Of a stretch of 64,000 nucleotides of DNA, positions 46,401 to 57,700 are shown piece after piece. The stretch comes from Manis javanica (taxonomy: Eukaryota > Chordata > Mammalia > Pholidota > Manidae). The notes beneath the pieces are model-generated. The model did no database searches, was not told the origin of the DNA, and saw only the letters and a program-made list of their open reading frames with translations. The stretch lies in contig NC_133170.1 of the NCBI RefSeq assembly GCF_040802235.1, positions 43,099,501-43,163,500 of the forward strand, given 5' to 3'. Position 1 is the stretch's first letter. Each line of letters opens with the position of its first letter. A program made the position numbers and the translations under genes.

Positions 46401-47384
46401 CTTCTGTGTTGCAGGCTCTGGGACTGTGAAGATCAACCGGTTCAATAAGCCACTGCTACGGAGAGCCGTGTACGCAAAGCGGAGTACTCTCTGCAAAGTA
46501 CACACAGGAACACCCAGAGAGCATAGGTGGTCTGGTGTCCCTTAGGGAAAGATACAGATCTTTTCTTTTAATAAATGTGTAAGAAAAAAGCAGTTCAGAG
46601 TTTACAGTACTGAACTTGATCTGATTTGCAGCCTTCCTAGATACCCCCCCTTGATACTCAGACCTCTCTTTATTAAAGTTGCCACTAGCCCATATGATGA
46701 TATAAAAAGCAAACAGAAAACTTAATTTCTTCAAGGCAATTTATTACCATCTGTTGGAAAATCATCATAAGGTGTGGGCTTTCTTAAAACAAAATACCAC
46801 GATCTGCCAAAACATTATGTGAATAAATACATACATCCTTCATGTGTGCAGTTGAGAGGTAACTCGTGATGAGTGTGTTCTCATGCAGTGCCCAGTCTAT
46901 ACAACTGCACTCAGCAACCCTAAATTGAGTGCTTAATAAAGGTCTTCCCTAGGCCAGGGCCTCGGAATTAAAATAAAGGAAACACATCTGCATCATTCTT
47001 GTTAAGGGGTGTCTGCAGACTGATATGCACCATACTTGATTTTATCTTAAACTTGGAGAAATTGGATGAGTTCAGATAAAGACCCAAATTCCCAGAAACT
47101 CTTGAAAACTTAAATCTGGTAATAATTCTTTGTTCTCTCATTGCAATAACTAGCAGGAGCAAAGGAGCTGTGCCCTTATAGCTGAGGCATACCTTCTGAA
47201 GAACACCCTTCGTCCATTCTCCACTCTCCCTTGTCAGTCAGTGGAACACTGAAACCCAAGAGTCAGAGCCATTCATCATAATTCATCCACTCCTGTCTTG
47301 TTTATATTTGATCAGTTTCTCACATTTATATACCCTGCCTGGCCCCTGTAGGCAACTGAATTTGAAAACTTTGATCTAAAGTTT
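43441..47384. other. No gene seen; GC-richer unassigned block
   Basis: The segment at about 44570-44960 resembles the same ancient repeat type as 41850-42050. The segment at 45540-45900 is GC-richer with a few CpGs, and 46130-46330 is a purine-rich (GA/GGA) tract. Reading frames in both strands overlap and show no domain. I see no convincing exon. Confidence 0.4.
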
Positions 47385-47562
47385 GTGTTTCCAATATGGT
47401 AGCCACTAGCTACATATAGCAATTTAAGTTTAAATAAAATAAAATTTCCATTTCAATTGTACCAGCCACAATTCAGTTGCCAGTGACTACTGGGCCACCA
47501 CCTTGGACAGCACAGATATAAAACATTTCCAACACTGCAAAACGTTCTATTGGATAGGGCTA
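47385..47562. mobile_element. Palindromic DNA-transposon remnant (hAT-type MITE), copy 2
   Basis: 'AATATGGTAGCCACTAGCTACATATAGCAATTTAAGTTTAAATAAAATAAAA' on the left and 'TTGGACAGCACAGATATAAAACATTTCC...GTTCTATTGGATAGGGC' on the right share words with the copy at 42843-43132 ('GCTACATGTGGCTA', 'CTGTCCA'). Confidence 0.5.
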
Positions 47563-47689
47563 ATCTAGGGAAGAAAGAAGAGCTAAGCTAGCATTTTCCC
47601 TAACTTTTGTCCCATATTTGGACACAAGATCCAGGTAATAATAATAGGTGTTCTGTGTTCATATATAAGTTTGGAAAATGTTATGTGTA

Positions 47690-48177
47690 CCAGGGTCTTA
47701 TGGCTGCTGTCACAAATTACCACAACTTTGGTGGCTTTAAACTATACAAATTTATTATTGTACAGTTCTAGTGGACAGAAGTCCAAAGTGGGTTTCTCTG
47801 GGTTAAAAGTTCAAATGTTAGCAGGGCTGTGTTCCTCTGAGGGGGTCAAGGGTGGAATTATTTTCTTGGCTTTTCCAGCTTCTAGAAGTCACCTCTTTTC
47901 ATCTGCACAGCCAGCAATGGCCAGTCAAGTCTTTCTCTGACTCTAAAACTTACTTTTCTGCTTCCCTCTTCCACTTTTAAAGACTCTTGTGAATACATTG
48001 GACCCATACAGATAATCTAGGATAATCACCCCATCTCAAGATCAGCCTTTTAGCAAACTTAATTGCATTTGCAACCTTGATTTCTCCTTGCCATGTAAAC
48101 ATAACATATTCATGGGTTCTGAGGGTTAGAAAATATACATCCTTGGAGACAATTATTCTGCCTACCACTGTGCTGTG
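47690..48177 (-). mobile_element. MLT1-type MaLR LTR, antisense
   Basis: 'GGCTGCTGTCACAAATTACCACAACTTTGGTGGCTTTAAA', 'GTCCAAAGTGGGTTTC', 'AAGACTCTTGTGAATACATTGG', 'GATAATCTAGGATAATCACCCCATCTCAAGATCA', 'CTTGCCATGTAAACATAACATATTCATGGGTTC' and the end 'TTATTCTGCCTACCAC' are in the order of an MLT1-group LTR in reverse. It is diverged and has no internal sequence. Confidence 0.75.
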
Positions 48178-50207
48178 TTAAATAAAATTAAGCAGGGATT
48201 TCTGCAGCGGGATTTCATTGAACTTTTAGTATCCAAGGAACAACATGAATTGCTAGGGACTACATGATCTAGTGTTTACTAAATCAGTTTCATTGCAGAA
48301 CTTTTTTTATAAGGAACAATTATTAGTGTTTCCAGGAACAGAATTGAAAAATGCCACTGTTGGAAGTCAAAAAGAATGACTCAGAGAGAAGTGATCTTTC
48401 TGATTAAAGACTGTGATCTAAGAGCTATCTAAATAGCATATGCAAAGTGTTTTGTAGATACTTAAAGAGTCCTGTTGAGCCTCTGTCCCAGTAAATGAAC
48501 TACTGACATAGAAATATATCTAAGCCTACTTGGTCTGTGTTGTATAAACTTCCAAGGTCATGCCTTTGCCTGGGCCTCCTACTTCCAAATCTAGTAGAAT
48601 AGTCATGGGACATTGTAGCTATAAAGGAACTTAAAGGTAATCTAATCCGAAGGCCTGGAGTAAAAATTGGTCCTAGGTCATACAGCTAATTACATCTAAG
48701 GACGGACTAGATTTACATATTCCCAAGTAAATATTCTTGCCTAAGTATAGAAAGCCTAGTTGTCTAAGTTGTTTGTAACTGAACACCTAAGATAACATCT
48801 TTGTCCTTTCTAGGGATTAAGAGATAAAGGCTTTCATTAGAAAGAATTACGAATTCATTTTGCTGTTGGTTCCGTCCCTCAGAAATTTCCCAAGAATTCA
48901 CATGAAGATTTCAGATTTGGCTTCCGTGTCCACATGGACATTCTAACAAAAGATGATGAGTAAGTAAGATGAGTAAGTCTCTTACCCAGCCTCCCCACCA
49001 AAGTTCCCCTATTGGACCTTCCCTTCGTGAAGCGAGGAACCAGAAGGGTGCAACAAAAAGGAACAGATTAGACGGAGCTGCTGAAGCAGAAAGTCAGTGC
49101 GAGCAAACGTGAACAAGACCATTTATTTCCAAGGATGAGAAGGAAGGATATGTAACTTTGTACACTGCTCCCGGGCTTTGAGTGGGAAATTAATCTGCTG
49201 TTGATGCTTTGCAAAAGGAAAAGATTAATCTTAAAGTTTATACTGAAATGAAATCAGACATATTCAAGAAGTAATAGCCATTCAGGAGGTGAGGGAGATG
49301 GTTAGTTTTTGGCTAATCCTTACTGCTGGAATCATAAAAAGATGCAGAATATTCTCTTGAATACTTTTGAATAAGTTGGCACAGGAAAGTAAGAAACTTT
49401 CCTGTGGGGGGTGGGGAAGACCCCACACTCACTTAGATTAATTTTACAGAATTGAGAGTCCATGTAATTAGGTTAAATATTCAGCTGTAGAGGGATTGGC
49501 CCATTTTTGAAACGTGGTCTGAACGTTCCTCTCACTCCCGAGGACCAAGGCAGCAGTCATCTTTCAGAGGATTCCAGGAGAAAGAAGTGACTCTAAATTA
49601 TGGGAGAGGCTGCCCTAGTGGAAAGATCCTGCACCAGAAAGTCAGTGACATTTGAGTCAAGCTCTACCTTCCCCTTAGTAAAACGCCTCAAAAACATGGA
49701 TATCTATGCATAGAATAATGGGCTACACTAATTCACCTCTAAAATCTCTACCTCTGTGCAATGCAGGAAGTGTTCATGAGGAAACAATGAAAATCAGGGG
49801 TAGCTCCTCTGATAGACTTTCAGTCTCACCTCCAAATAGTAGCTCATCTCACCACAGCCTGAAAAGCTGAAGACAAAGCCAGGAGGAAATTCAGGATTCA
49901 GGACCCCGCCTGTGTCCCAGCTAATAACTGAGGATAGAGAGGGGCTGGGTGTGATGTTCTGAAAATAGAGACGGCAGCTATTGATGTCTGGTGTAAGCAA
50001 CACGCTGCATTAAACAGAATTGTGGAGGCATTTTTTTAAGTGGTAGCTACACTTTTAGGCTTGAAACCTTTGGGTGATACACTAGTATAAGAATAAACTA
50101 CTCTGGATGCCTTTGAATATTTCTAATTTGCCACAGACTTAGGAAGCATGGAACAGTTGATAGCTAAGCTACAGAAATAACATATATGGTACAACCATAG
50201 GGGAGGT
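48178..50207. other. No gene seen; possible MIR-like fragment
   Basis: The segment at 48610-48720 ('GGTCCTAGGTCATACAGCTAATTACATC') looks MIR-like. The rest is unassigned, without coding signal. Confidence 0.4.
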
Positions 50208-50905
50208 GTGAAAAAATTCCAATTTAGTCTGTGTTTTAGATGATTTGGGGCTCCCCCTTAACCACCCATCACATTTACTGGGTCCCAAGTACTTACAGTG
50301 TTGATTGCTAAGAGCTCACAAATATCCTTTTCTCAAGAAAATTGCCCTCTGTTGATCAGAGCCACATGGCTGGAAAGGTTCACCAACCCCAAGACTGCCT
50401 GTAGTTACTGACTTATCAATATGGTGATACAGAAGACGGGGCCCCTGTAGAGAAAATGATAGTTCCTATGGCCAGGATTCTCACCTGACCCTACCCCACT
50501 TGCTTACTGCACACATGTGGGCAATAAGTTTTTATTGACTCTATATAAAGAGCTCCGCCCAGTGCTCTAGGCTGCACGGCTGCAGGATAACAGAGGCTGG
50601 AGTGGTGGCAGTGCCGAGGACAGAGACTGAGATGGCTGAGGGGGCTGAGAGGCCTGGAAGCAGAGACCTGCTTGCAGACTCACTCTGAGGTGAATGGGAT
50701 TCTAGCCCTTGACCTGCCACCACGAGAATAAAGCTGGGTATAAACCCTTTCACCCCAAGAACATTCCATTGTATTTCTCAGTCTCACCCAATCAAGAATG
50801 AACTTGCCCAGGCTGAAACCCCTTGGAAAATCCGCCCCTTGTCTCATAGAGGGAAAACTTTGTGGTGTGGATAATACTGCTCTAGAGGCACCCACACCAC
50901 ACAGT
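50208..50905 (+). mobile_element. ERV LTR (solo or paired), sense
   Basis: A TATATAAAG box near 50542-50550 in TTATTGACTCTATATAAAGAGCTCC, then a GC-richer R-like region. AATAAA lies inside GAGAATAAAGCTGGGTATAAACCC near 50724-50745, followed by U5-like sequence. This is a complete LTR promoter-polyA layout. The 5' limit (TGTGAAAAAATTCC near 50208) and the 3' limit are estimates. A second copy in opposite orientation lies at 51090-51475. No internal retroviral ORF is present. The class is not determined. Confidence 0.7.
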
Positions 50906-51089
50906 ATCAAAGGAAGATACTTTCCCTAAGATAACCTGCTCTTTCCCTTTTTCTGCACAGGTTCCTCCTAGAGCATCTCCACCATAAATTAAATATACCT
51001 GAAAGCTTGCCTCAGACTCTGCTTCTAGAAAATTCCAGGATAGCAGGGGTTAGCAAGACTTCATGGAAAAGGTGACCTTTCAGCTGAGC

Positions 51090-51475
51090 CTTGTTATGTG
51101 GGTAGGCATCTCTCTGGCCTCAGGGATTCAGCCGTGGGCAAGTTCCCTCTGGATTCCATGAGACCAAAAAATAACAACCAAACATTTCAGACAGAAGGGT
51201 TTATACCCAGCTTTATTCTCATGATGGCAGGTCAAGCACTAGAATCCCGTCGGCCTCAGGGCAAGTCTGCATGCAGCAAGCTGATCTCTGCCTCCAGGCC
51301 TCTCCGCTGTCTCACTGCCCCAGATCACTGAGTGGATCTCTTTACATAGAGTCAATAATATCTCACTGCCCACTGTGTGCAAGTCTGCACCTGTGAGCAC
51401 TGCACATGTGGACAAGCAGACCATGGTCAGGTGAGAAACCTGACCATAGAACCTTCCATTTTTCCTACAGATCTA
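51090..51475 (-). mobile_element. ERV LTR, antisense, 5'-truncated relative to its neighbour
   Basis: The reverse complement carries the same landmarks as the 50208-50905 LTR: TATTGACTCTATGTAAAGAG, GCCTGGAGGCAGAGATC, GGGATTCTAG, CTTGACCTGCCATCATGAG and AATAAAGCTGGGTATAAACCC. Similarity stops near 51475, short of the full U3. The spacer between the two LTRs (about 190 bases) has no retroviral sequence that I recognise. Confidence 0.7.
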
Positions 51476-52619
51476 ATGTTTAATGGGTGAAAAAAGACAT
51501 GAGCATTTCATATAGATAGAAAGGGTACAGAACGGCAGTGAAGCATACTTGGGTACCATTAAGTGCCTTCGTGTGACTACAGTAAGAGAAAATTGGACAG
51601 TTAGGGAAAGATATAATCCTTGTAGATAAAAAGATTTAAGACCAGTTAGGAGGTGAACAGAGTAGCTTCATTTAGGGATGATAAGTGCCTGGATTTCAGC
51701 AATAACAGCCAAAATCCAACCCCTGAACACTTCAGTAATTGACACTGGAAAATTATGTAAGTTGCTAGATGAAGATAGATTAAATGTGGTTAAATGTGTT
51801 TTTGTTGGTATGGCATAGAAAGATAGGCTCAGGTTTCAATTTAAAAACACTAAGTTGCAGCAATGTCAGGTTCCTCATCCATGGAACGTAGCCAGATGAC
51901 TAGGCAAAAAGACAAAGCGTGAAATGAAAGTAAGGAAGAAGAACCTGCCAACTCAGCAAGACTTGACAGGTGTTCAACAATTTAGGCTAATTAATTGCCC
52001 ACATGGCTATTAAGACAGTATCCTTGCTTGTGGGGGTTGGTGAGGAGGAGATACAAGGGAGAAGTAATTGAAACTGAGATAAAAAGTAATGAAAAGCATT
52101 AGGAAAGGAAAAAAGTTAAAGAATAATAAGCAAATAGGAAGTCCAGCAGTTTAGATAACCATCCCACAGTAGACTAATATGTGGACCTAAGACCTGGAAG
52201 CCTTACAGGGTCAACAAAAATTGTAGCTTTATAAGGCAACAACAACAAAAAAAACTAAGAAAGTCTTGTAGAGAGAACCATTTGAAAATTATGATGAAAG
52301 CTGGCAGCTAATGGAACCGAAGACGTACTTACCACCCTCCGCACCCTAAGCAAGTACTCTTTGAAATAAGCTTTACCTTGAGAAGCTAAAATAATGCATA
52401 TTTTCCAAGGAAATGTTGACTTTAATAACATAAATGCCCTCTAATAGACTTACTGACATACTCTGATAATGAGCAGAGGAATGCAGGGAGGAGCGTCTAG
52501 CCCAGGAAGCATGGCACAATTAAATCCAACTTGTTTTGAAGTCCTTTCACTTCTTCCAGCCTCTGTTGCTCAGCAAAAATAGAAACAATTCTACCATTTC
52601 AGTTTTCCCAAAGGCAAGA
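51476..52619. other. No gene seen; unassigned sequence
   Basis: No coding, RNA or repeat signal that I can name. Confidence 0.45.
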
Positions 52620-52800
52620 TAGTGTAAGGGAAAGTGCACCATCGTAAACCTCAGTCCTGGCTCTATTTCCATCACTAACCAGCTGTACAACCTTGCATGA
52701 GTTATAACCTTGATGGACTTCTGTTCTGTTATGAGTAAAATGAAAGGTGCTGCACCAGAGCCTCAATACAGCCCTAAAATATTATTGCTATATTTTGAAG
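52620..52800 (+). mobile_element. MIR SINE fragment, sense
   Basis: 'AAGGGAAAGTGCACCATCGTAAACCTCAGTCCTGGCTCTATTTCCATCACTAACCAGCTGTACAACCTTG' and 'TTCTGTTATGAGTAAAATGAAAG' follow the sense MIR order; diverged. Confidence 0.65.
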
Positions 52801-53054
52801 CTTGTAGCTATCCCTCTCAGACACTAAAATGATAAAGGAGGATGGCTCAGTTTATATGGCATAGCAATCAGCTCTATTGATTGCTGTGTCAACTGACTTG
52901 ACTCAAAAGTACTTCACATAAACATCATTTCTGTTGCTACAGAGTACTACTTCTTTCCTTCTGGATCTGACTTGGCATTAGTTCCACTGGCAATGGATCA
53001 TTAGACGTTTTTCTGCAATTATTAAATAACCAGTTAGCCCTTATGGTTATGTGG

Positions 53055-53250
53055 TCTAGGCGAAAGAACATGGCATTTGGGAGCACAGGCCCTGAAATCC
53101 AGTTCCTGCCTTATTGCCATTGGGTTTCAAGGACATTAGAAAAGTCATTAACTCTTAATGGAAAGCAACCATAATTGATTTGTCTTCTTCATAAAATCAG
53201 GGTCAAATGATATGTAAGCGGAGCCATTTGAAAGTGGTGTGTGTTGGTAA
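53055..53250 (+). mobile_element. MIR SINE fragment, sense
   Basis: 'GAACATGGCATTTGGGAGCACAGGCCCTGAAATCCAGTTCCTGCC', 'AGAAAAGTCATTAACTCTTAATGG' and 'TTCATAAAATCAGGGTCAAATGATATG' follow the sense MIR order; diverged. Confidence 0.6.
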
Positions 53251-54689
53251 ACCTGACTCTCAGGCCACAAACTGAGATTTGCCAATATATACCTCTATTT
53301 TTACAACTGAATTTAATTTCTGTTTTGAGGTCTCATTCTTCCAGGTGTGAAAAACTAACCTGAGTCAGTTTAGGTCCTTTCCTTCTGCTGCTGCCTTGCT
53401 GCCTATGGGCCCAGAAGGGCTATGTAGTGCTGAGGTGCTGGGGCAGTCTGCCTGTGTTACTTGCCCCTGCTGATAACTGCTGTGACCGCCTGCCCCACAC
53501 TGGCCCCTCCAAGTCACTGTTGTATCCTCAGTTTCACAACTGCAAAGCCGCTCCGAGTCTGGCAAAACTTGGAAAAGAGAAATAACAAAAAGCAATCAGA
53601 GAGGTAAACGAACTAACATCAAGACATGTTAGAGAAGCCAAGGGAAAGGAAGACACCAAGAAAAATGGTCTTCTGGGGCTTTAACTCAGAAAAGTCCAAG
53701 AGTAAAGAAGCCACAATGGAGCTAAAGGTAACTTGCCAGAAGAGTTTCCATTGAGTGGTAGATCTGCAATCCTAAGTGTTGAGGGAAAGAGGAATACTAA
53801 CAGTGAATGTGACAGTTTTTATAAAAGGTTTTTCCTCAATAAATATGATTGCAATTAAGTTCACTTTGGAGAATGGCGAGAGTCAGACTCAAAGTTTTAA
53901 TTTCAAATGTAATAATTTGCATAAATGAAAGGCGATAACTCTTTGTACTGCTCAGCAAAACCTAACCTCTAGAGTAATTAAAGTCCAGTATTATCAAATT
54001 TTGTCTCCTAAGTAAGATAAAATATTTAAGCCCATAATAATTAGGCCACCACTTCTCTGGACTAGTCTTAGGAATAAATTGCCATTGAAAATTAAATCCC
54101 TTCATCTGCTGTAACAACCTGAGCAACTAGTGAGTAATAAAATAAGCACTATTCTGATGGATGAGAAAGGGGGAAGATAAATGGAATTGCTCTGCTTGCC
54201 ACAACTTTCTACTTTGCACACTTCCGTAAAACCAACATGATTCCACAATTTAAAAAGTACTGTGTAGCATCAAGTTGATCACCTAGGAGTGATCACTATC
54301 AGAACATTAATGCCAGTCCCATCCATCTTGGAGAAATGTTCAGGCAATGACAATAGTCCACCCTAAATTATTCTCCTGGGGTGTGGAATGGAGGGGGACA
54401 TGAAAGGACTCACCATGACTTTCTTATCCTTCCTTTTCAACCCATTAATCCAATAAATACATATTTTTAAAGTTTCAGACATTTAATATAAGAGAATTCA
54501 ATTCAGTTGGTTGATGGAGTGAGTTAAGTAAAACTTTGGTATGTTTTTCTTGCCCCTAATTCTTCTGACTAGCTCAAATCAGTCATCCAGAATAGGAAGT
54601 GACAAAGATATGCCCTGGCAATTCATGTCAAATTGGCTCTGAGACTCATAGAAGAAGTGTGGCTCAGATATGCTTACATACAATCTAGA
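53251..54689. other. No gene seen; unassigned sequence
   Basis: Short chance frames only; the minus-strand frame at 53365-53595 shows no domain. Confidence 0.45.
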
Positions 54690-54880
54690 CCCACTGCATT
54701 ATTTTCAGATGGATAACATGAGGCTCGGTGGGGGGTGGGGGCGGTATATGTCTTACCCAAGATATCGCAATGAGTAGAGCAAAGCCAGGAACAGAACTCA
54801 AATTTTCTAACATTGAGGCTGGTAGTTAACAAACATTTATTGAGTGCTTAGTCTATGCTGAACAGTGTCCTAGTCCCTGA
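54690..54880 (-). mobile_element. MIR SINE fragment(s), antisense
   Basis: 'TTCAGATGGATAACATGAGGCTC', 'TCTTACCCAAGATATCGCAATGAGTAGAGCAAAGCCAGGAACAGAACTCAAA' is an antisense MIR core. A second piece, 'TTAACAAACATTTATTGAGTGCTTAGTCTATGCTG', follows and may be a separate MIR or L2 end. Confidence 0.6.
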
Positions 54881-55585
54881 GGATTAAGAGCTGACAAATA
54901 TCACCTGGGATATGGAAAACAAATTGGTAATTGACACAACCATTTATCATAGCACCAAAAAGCATTAAATACTTGGTTGTAAATCTAAAAACAGCAACAA
55001 AAAAAAACAGATCTTTGCCAAAACCTACAAAAAGCAGATGAAACAAATCATGGAAGACCAAAATAAACAGAATCATATATATGCTCCCAGGTTGGAAGCT
55101 AAATATTGTGCAAGTGTCATTTCTTCCTAACAGGCCTACAAATTCATCATAATTCAATCAAAATCTTAGCAGGATTTTTGGTAGATATTAACAAGGTGAT
55201 TCTAAGATGAGTCTGGAAAAGTAAAGGAACTAGAATAGTCACAAGTTTTTTAAAGAAGCACAAAGTTGGAAGATTCACAATATGCAACTTCTCAAAACCT
55301 GTGGCAGTGGTAAAAGCAAACGTATATCAACAGAATTGTCAATAAATAGACCCTCAAAAATATGGTCATTTGATTTTTGACAAATGTAAGTCAATTCCAT
55401 GGAGAAAAGACAGCCTTTTCAACATATGGTGCTGAAGCAATTCAATATCCACATATAAACAGGGAACCTTGATACATAACTTGTACTATACATAAAAATT
55501 GGCTCAAAAATGTGTCAAAGGCATTCATGTAAAATCTAAAGCTCTAAAACTTCTGTAAGAAATCAGGATAAAATCTTCATGTCCT
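54881..55585 (+). mobile_element. Old L1 ORF2 fragment, sense (upstream part)
   Basis: The sequence tracks L1 ORF2 downstream of the RT active site ('TTATCATAGCACCAAAAAGCATTAAATACTTGG', 'CCAAAACCTACAAAAAGC', 'TTTGATTTTTGACAAATG', 'GACAGCCTTTTCAACATATGGTGCTG'). It is much more diverged than the neighbouring piece and full of stops. Confidence 0.75.
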
Positions 55586-56522
55586 TGTACTGGCACAAAA
55601 AGTAGACACATAGATCAATAGAACAGAATGAGAGCCCAGAAATAAACCCACATTTACATGGTCAATTAATCTACAGCAAAGGAGGCAAGAATATACAATG
55701 GGGAAAAGATAGTCTCATCAATAAATGGTCTTGGGAAAACTGGGCAGGTACATGTGAAAGAATGAAACTGGGCCACTGTCTTATACACAAAATAAACTCA
55801 AAATGTATTAAAGACCTAAATGTTAGACTTGAAACCATAAAACTCCTAAAAGAAAACCTGGGCTGTAAACTCTTGAACATCTGCATTAATAATATTTTCT
55901 GGATATTTCTCCTCAGGCAAAGGAAACAAAAGCAAAAATAAACAAGTGGGACTACATGAAACTAAAAAGCTTCTGCACAGAAGAAGGAAATCATCAACAG
56001 AACAAAAAGGCAACTTACTGAATGGGAGAGTATGTTTGCAAATGATATATGATAAGGGGCTAATATACAAAATATATAAAGAACTCATATAATTCAACAC
56101 CAAAAAAATAAGTAATCTGGTTTAAAAATGGGCAGAGAACCTGAATAAACATTTTTCCAAAGAAGACATACAAGAAGCCAACAGGCACATGAAAACATAT
56201 TCAATATCACTAGAAAAATGCAAATCAAAATCAGAATGTGATATCACTTTACACCTAAAGTGTAAAATGAGACCTCCACCTTACATGTGGAGAAAAGGGA
56301 CCCCCTCATGCAGTGTTGGTGGGAATATAAAATGGTACAACCACTGTGGAAAACAGTACAGAGGTTTCCCAAAAAATTAAATACAAATATAACATATGAT
56401 CCAATAATTCCACCCAAAGAAAAAGGAAACACTAATGCAAAAAGATATATTCAAACCTAGTTTATTGCAGTATTATTTATAATAGCCAAGATATAGAAAC
56501 ACCCTAAGTATCCATCAAAGGA
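55586..56522 (+). mobile_element. L1 ORF2 fragment, sense, less diverged
   Basis: A second pass through the same ORF2 region begins at about 55586 ('TACTGGCACAAAAAGTAGACACATAGATCAATAGAACAG') and runs to 'ATAGAAACACCCTAAGTATCCATCAAAGGATGG'. It overlaps the preceding piece in ORF2 content, so it is a separate insertion or duplication. It stops before the 3' UTR without a poly(A). I found no clear TSD. Confidence 0.75.
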
Positions 56523-56905
56523 TGGAAAACACTCTGGAAAATATTTGGCAGTTTCTTTTGAAATCTAAACATGCTCTTAGCATATAATACAACAATCATA
56601 CTTTTGGGCATTCCCGGGGAAATAAAATGTATTTTCACACAAAAACCTACACAGTACAGTTCATACCAGCTTTTATAATAACCAAAAGCTGGAAACAATT
56701 CAAATGTCCTTCAACAAGTAAGTAGATAAACAAGCTGCCATATACTCATACCACAGAATATACTCAGCAATAAAAATGAATGAACTATTGATACATGCAG
56801 CCACTTTGGTGGAGTTCCAAGGAATTATGCTGAGTGAAGAAAATCCAATCTCAAAAGTATACATACTGTATGATACTATTTATATTACCTATTGATAGAC
56901 ATAAC
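56523..56905 (+). mobile_element. Old L1 3'-end fragment, sense
   Basis: 'TTTCTTTTGAAATCTAAACATGCTCTTAGCATATAATACAACAATCATACTTTTGGGCATT', 'AAAGCTGGAAACAATTCAAATGTCC' and 'GAATTATGCTGAGTGAAGAAA' are the 3' part of a diverged old L1, possibly the continuation of 54881-55585. Confidence 0.65.
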
Positions 56906-57079
56906 TTAAACTTTGGTGGAACTCAGGAGAATTATGCTAAATTTTTTAAAAAGCAATCTTTTTCCCCACCAGGCTCTCAGGCAGGAAACTGAAGAATCTT
57001 GTCTATGGCATCTAGGCAGCCCAGGAGAAAAGCCAAAGAAATTCTTATTATGGACTTCCCAACAAACTTCCGAGCTGAT

Positions 57080-57700
57080 CATCCTGTATTACAGTTCTTA
57101 GTCAACAAGCTCTACATATGTTCTCAGAGCTGCTAAGTCAGAGTTTTTTTCCCTGACTCTAAGGATTACCAACCTCTTGAAGAAAGTCTCTAACACAAAA
57201 GATAAGGAGTAGAACAAACTAGAGGAAAGCAAGACTGTTGGAGAAGAAAACTTCTCCAACAGATACCAATATGCTCAGAGAAATAATGGGATAGACACAT
57301 GGAACAAGAACAGGAGGCTATCAAAAAGGAGTGTTCCAGAAACAAGAAATAAACCACAGGGATGTAACACATGACGACAGAAATAAAGAAACCAAGAGAA
57401 TGTTTGGAAGATAAGGTCAAGGATATATAATTTATGTGAGAGAGCAAAAAAACAAACAATTATCAAATAAAAAATAGGGGAGAAAAGGGAAGAATTTAAA
57501 GTATCAATCCATCCAACACATACAGAACAAAAAAGATTAGAAACAACAGAGTTCAGGAAACCATCAGTGAAACAATTCAAGTAGAAAATAAACATAACTC
57601 CAGGGCAGCAGTATTATAATATACTCTCAGGAAAAAACTCCTAAGGGAAGAATTTATGAGAAATAAACACATTAAAGAAGACAAGATGTGAAAACTTGTC
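57080..57700 (+). mobile_element. L1/HAL1 ORF1-region fragment, sense
   Basis: 'GTTTGGAAGATAAGGTCAAGGATATATAATTTATGTGAGAGAGC', 'AATCCATCCAACACATACAGAACAAAAAAG' and 'ACAGCAGTATTATAATATACTCTCAGG'-type words resemble old L1M or HAL1 ORF1 sequence with a coiled-coil-like purine bias. No long open frame. The assignment is tentative. Confidence 0.45.
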
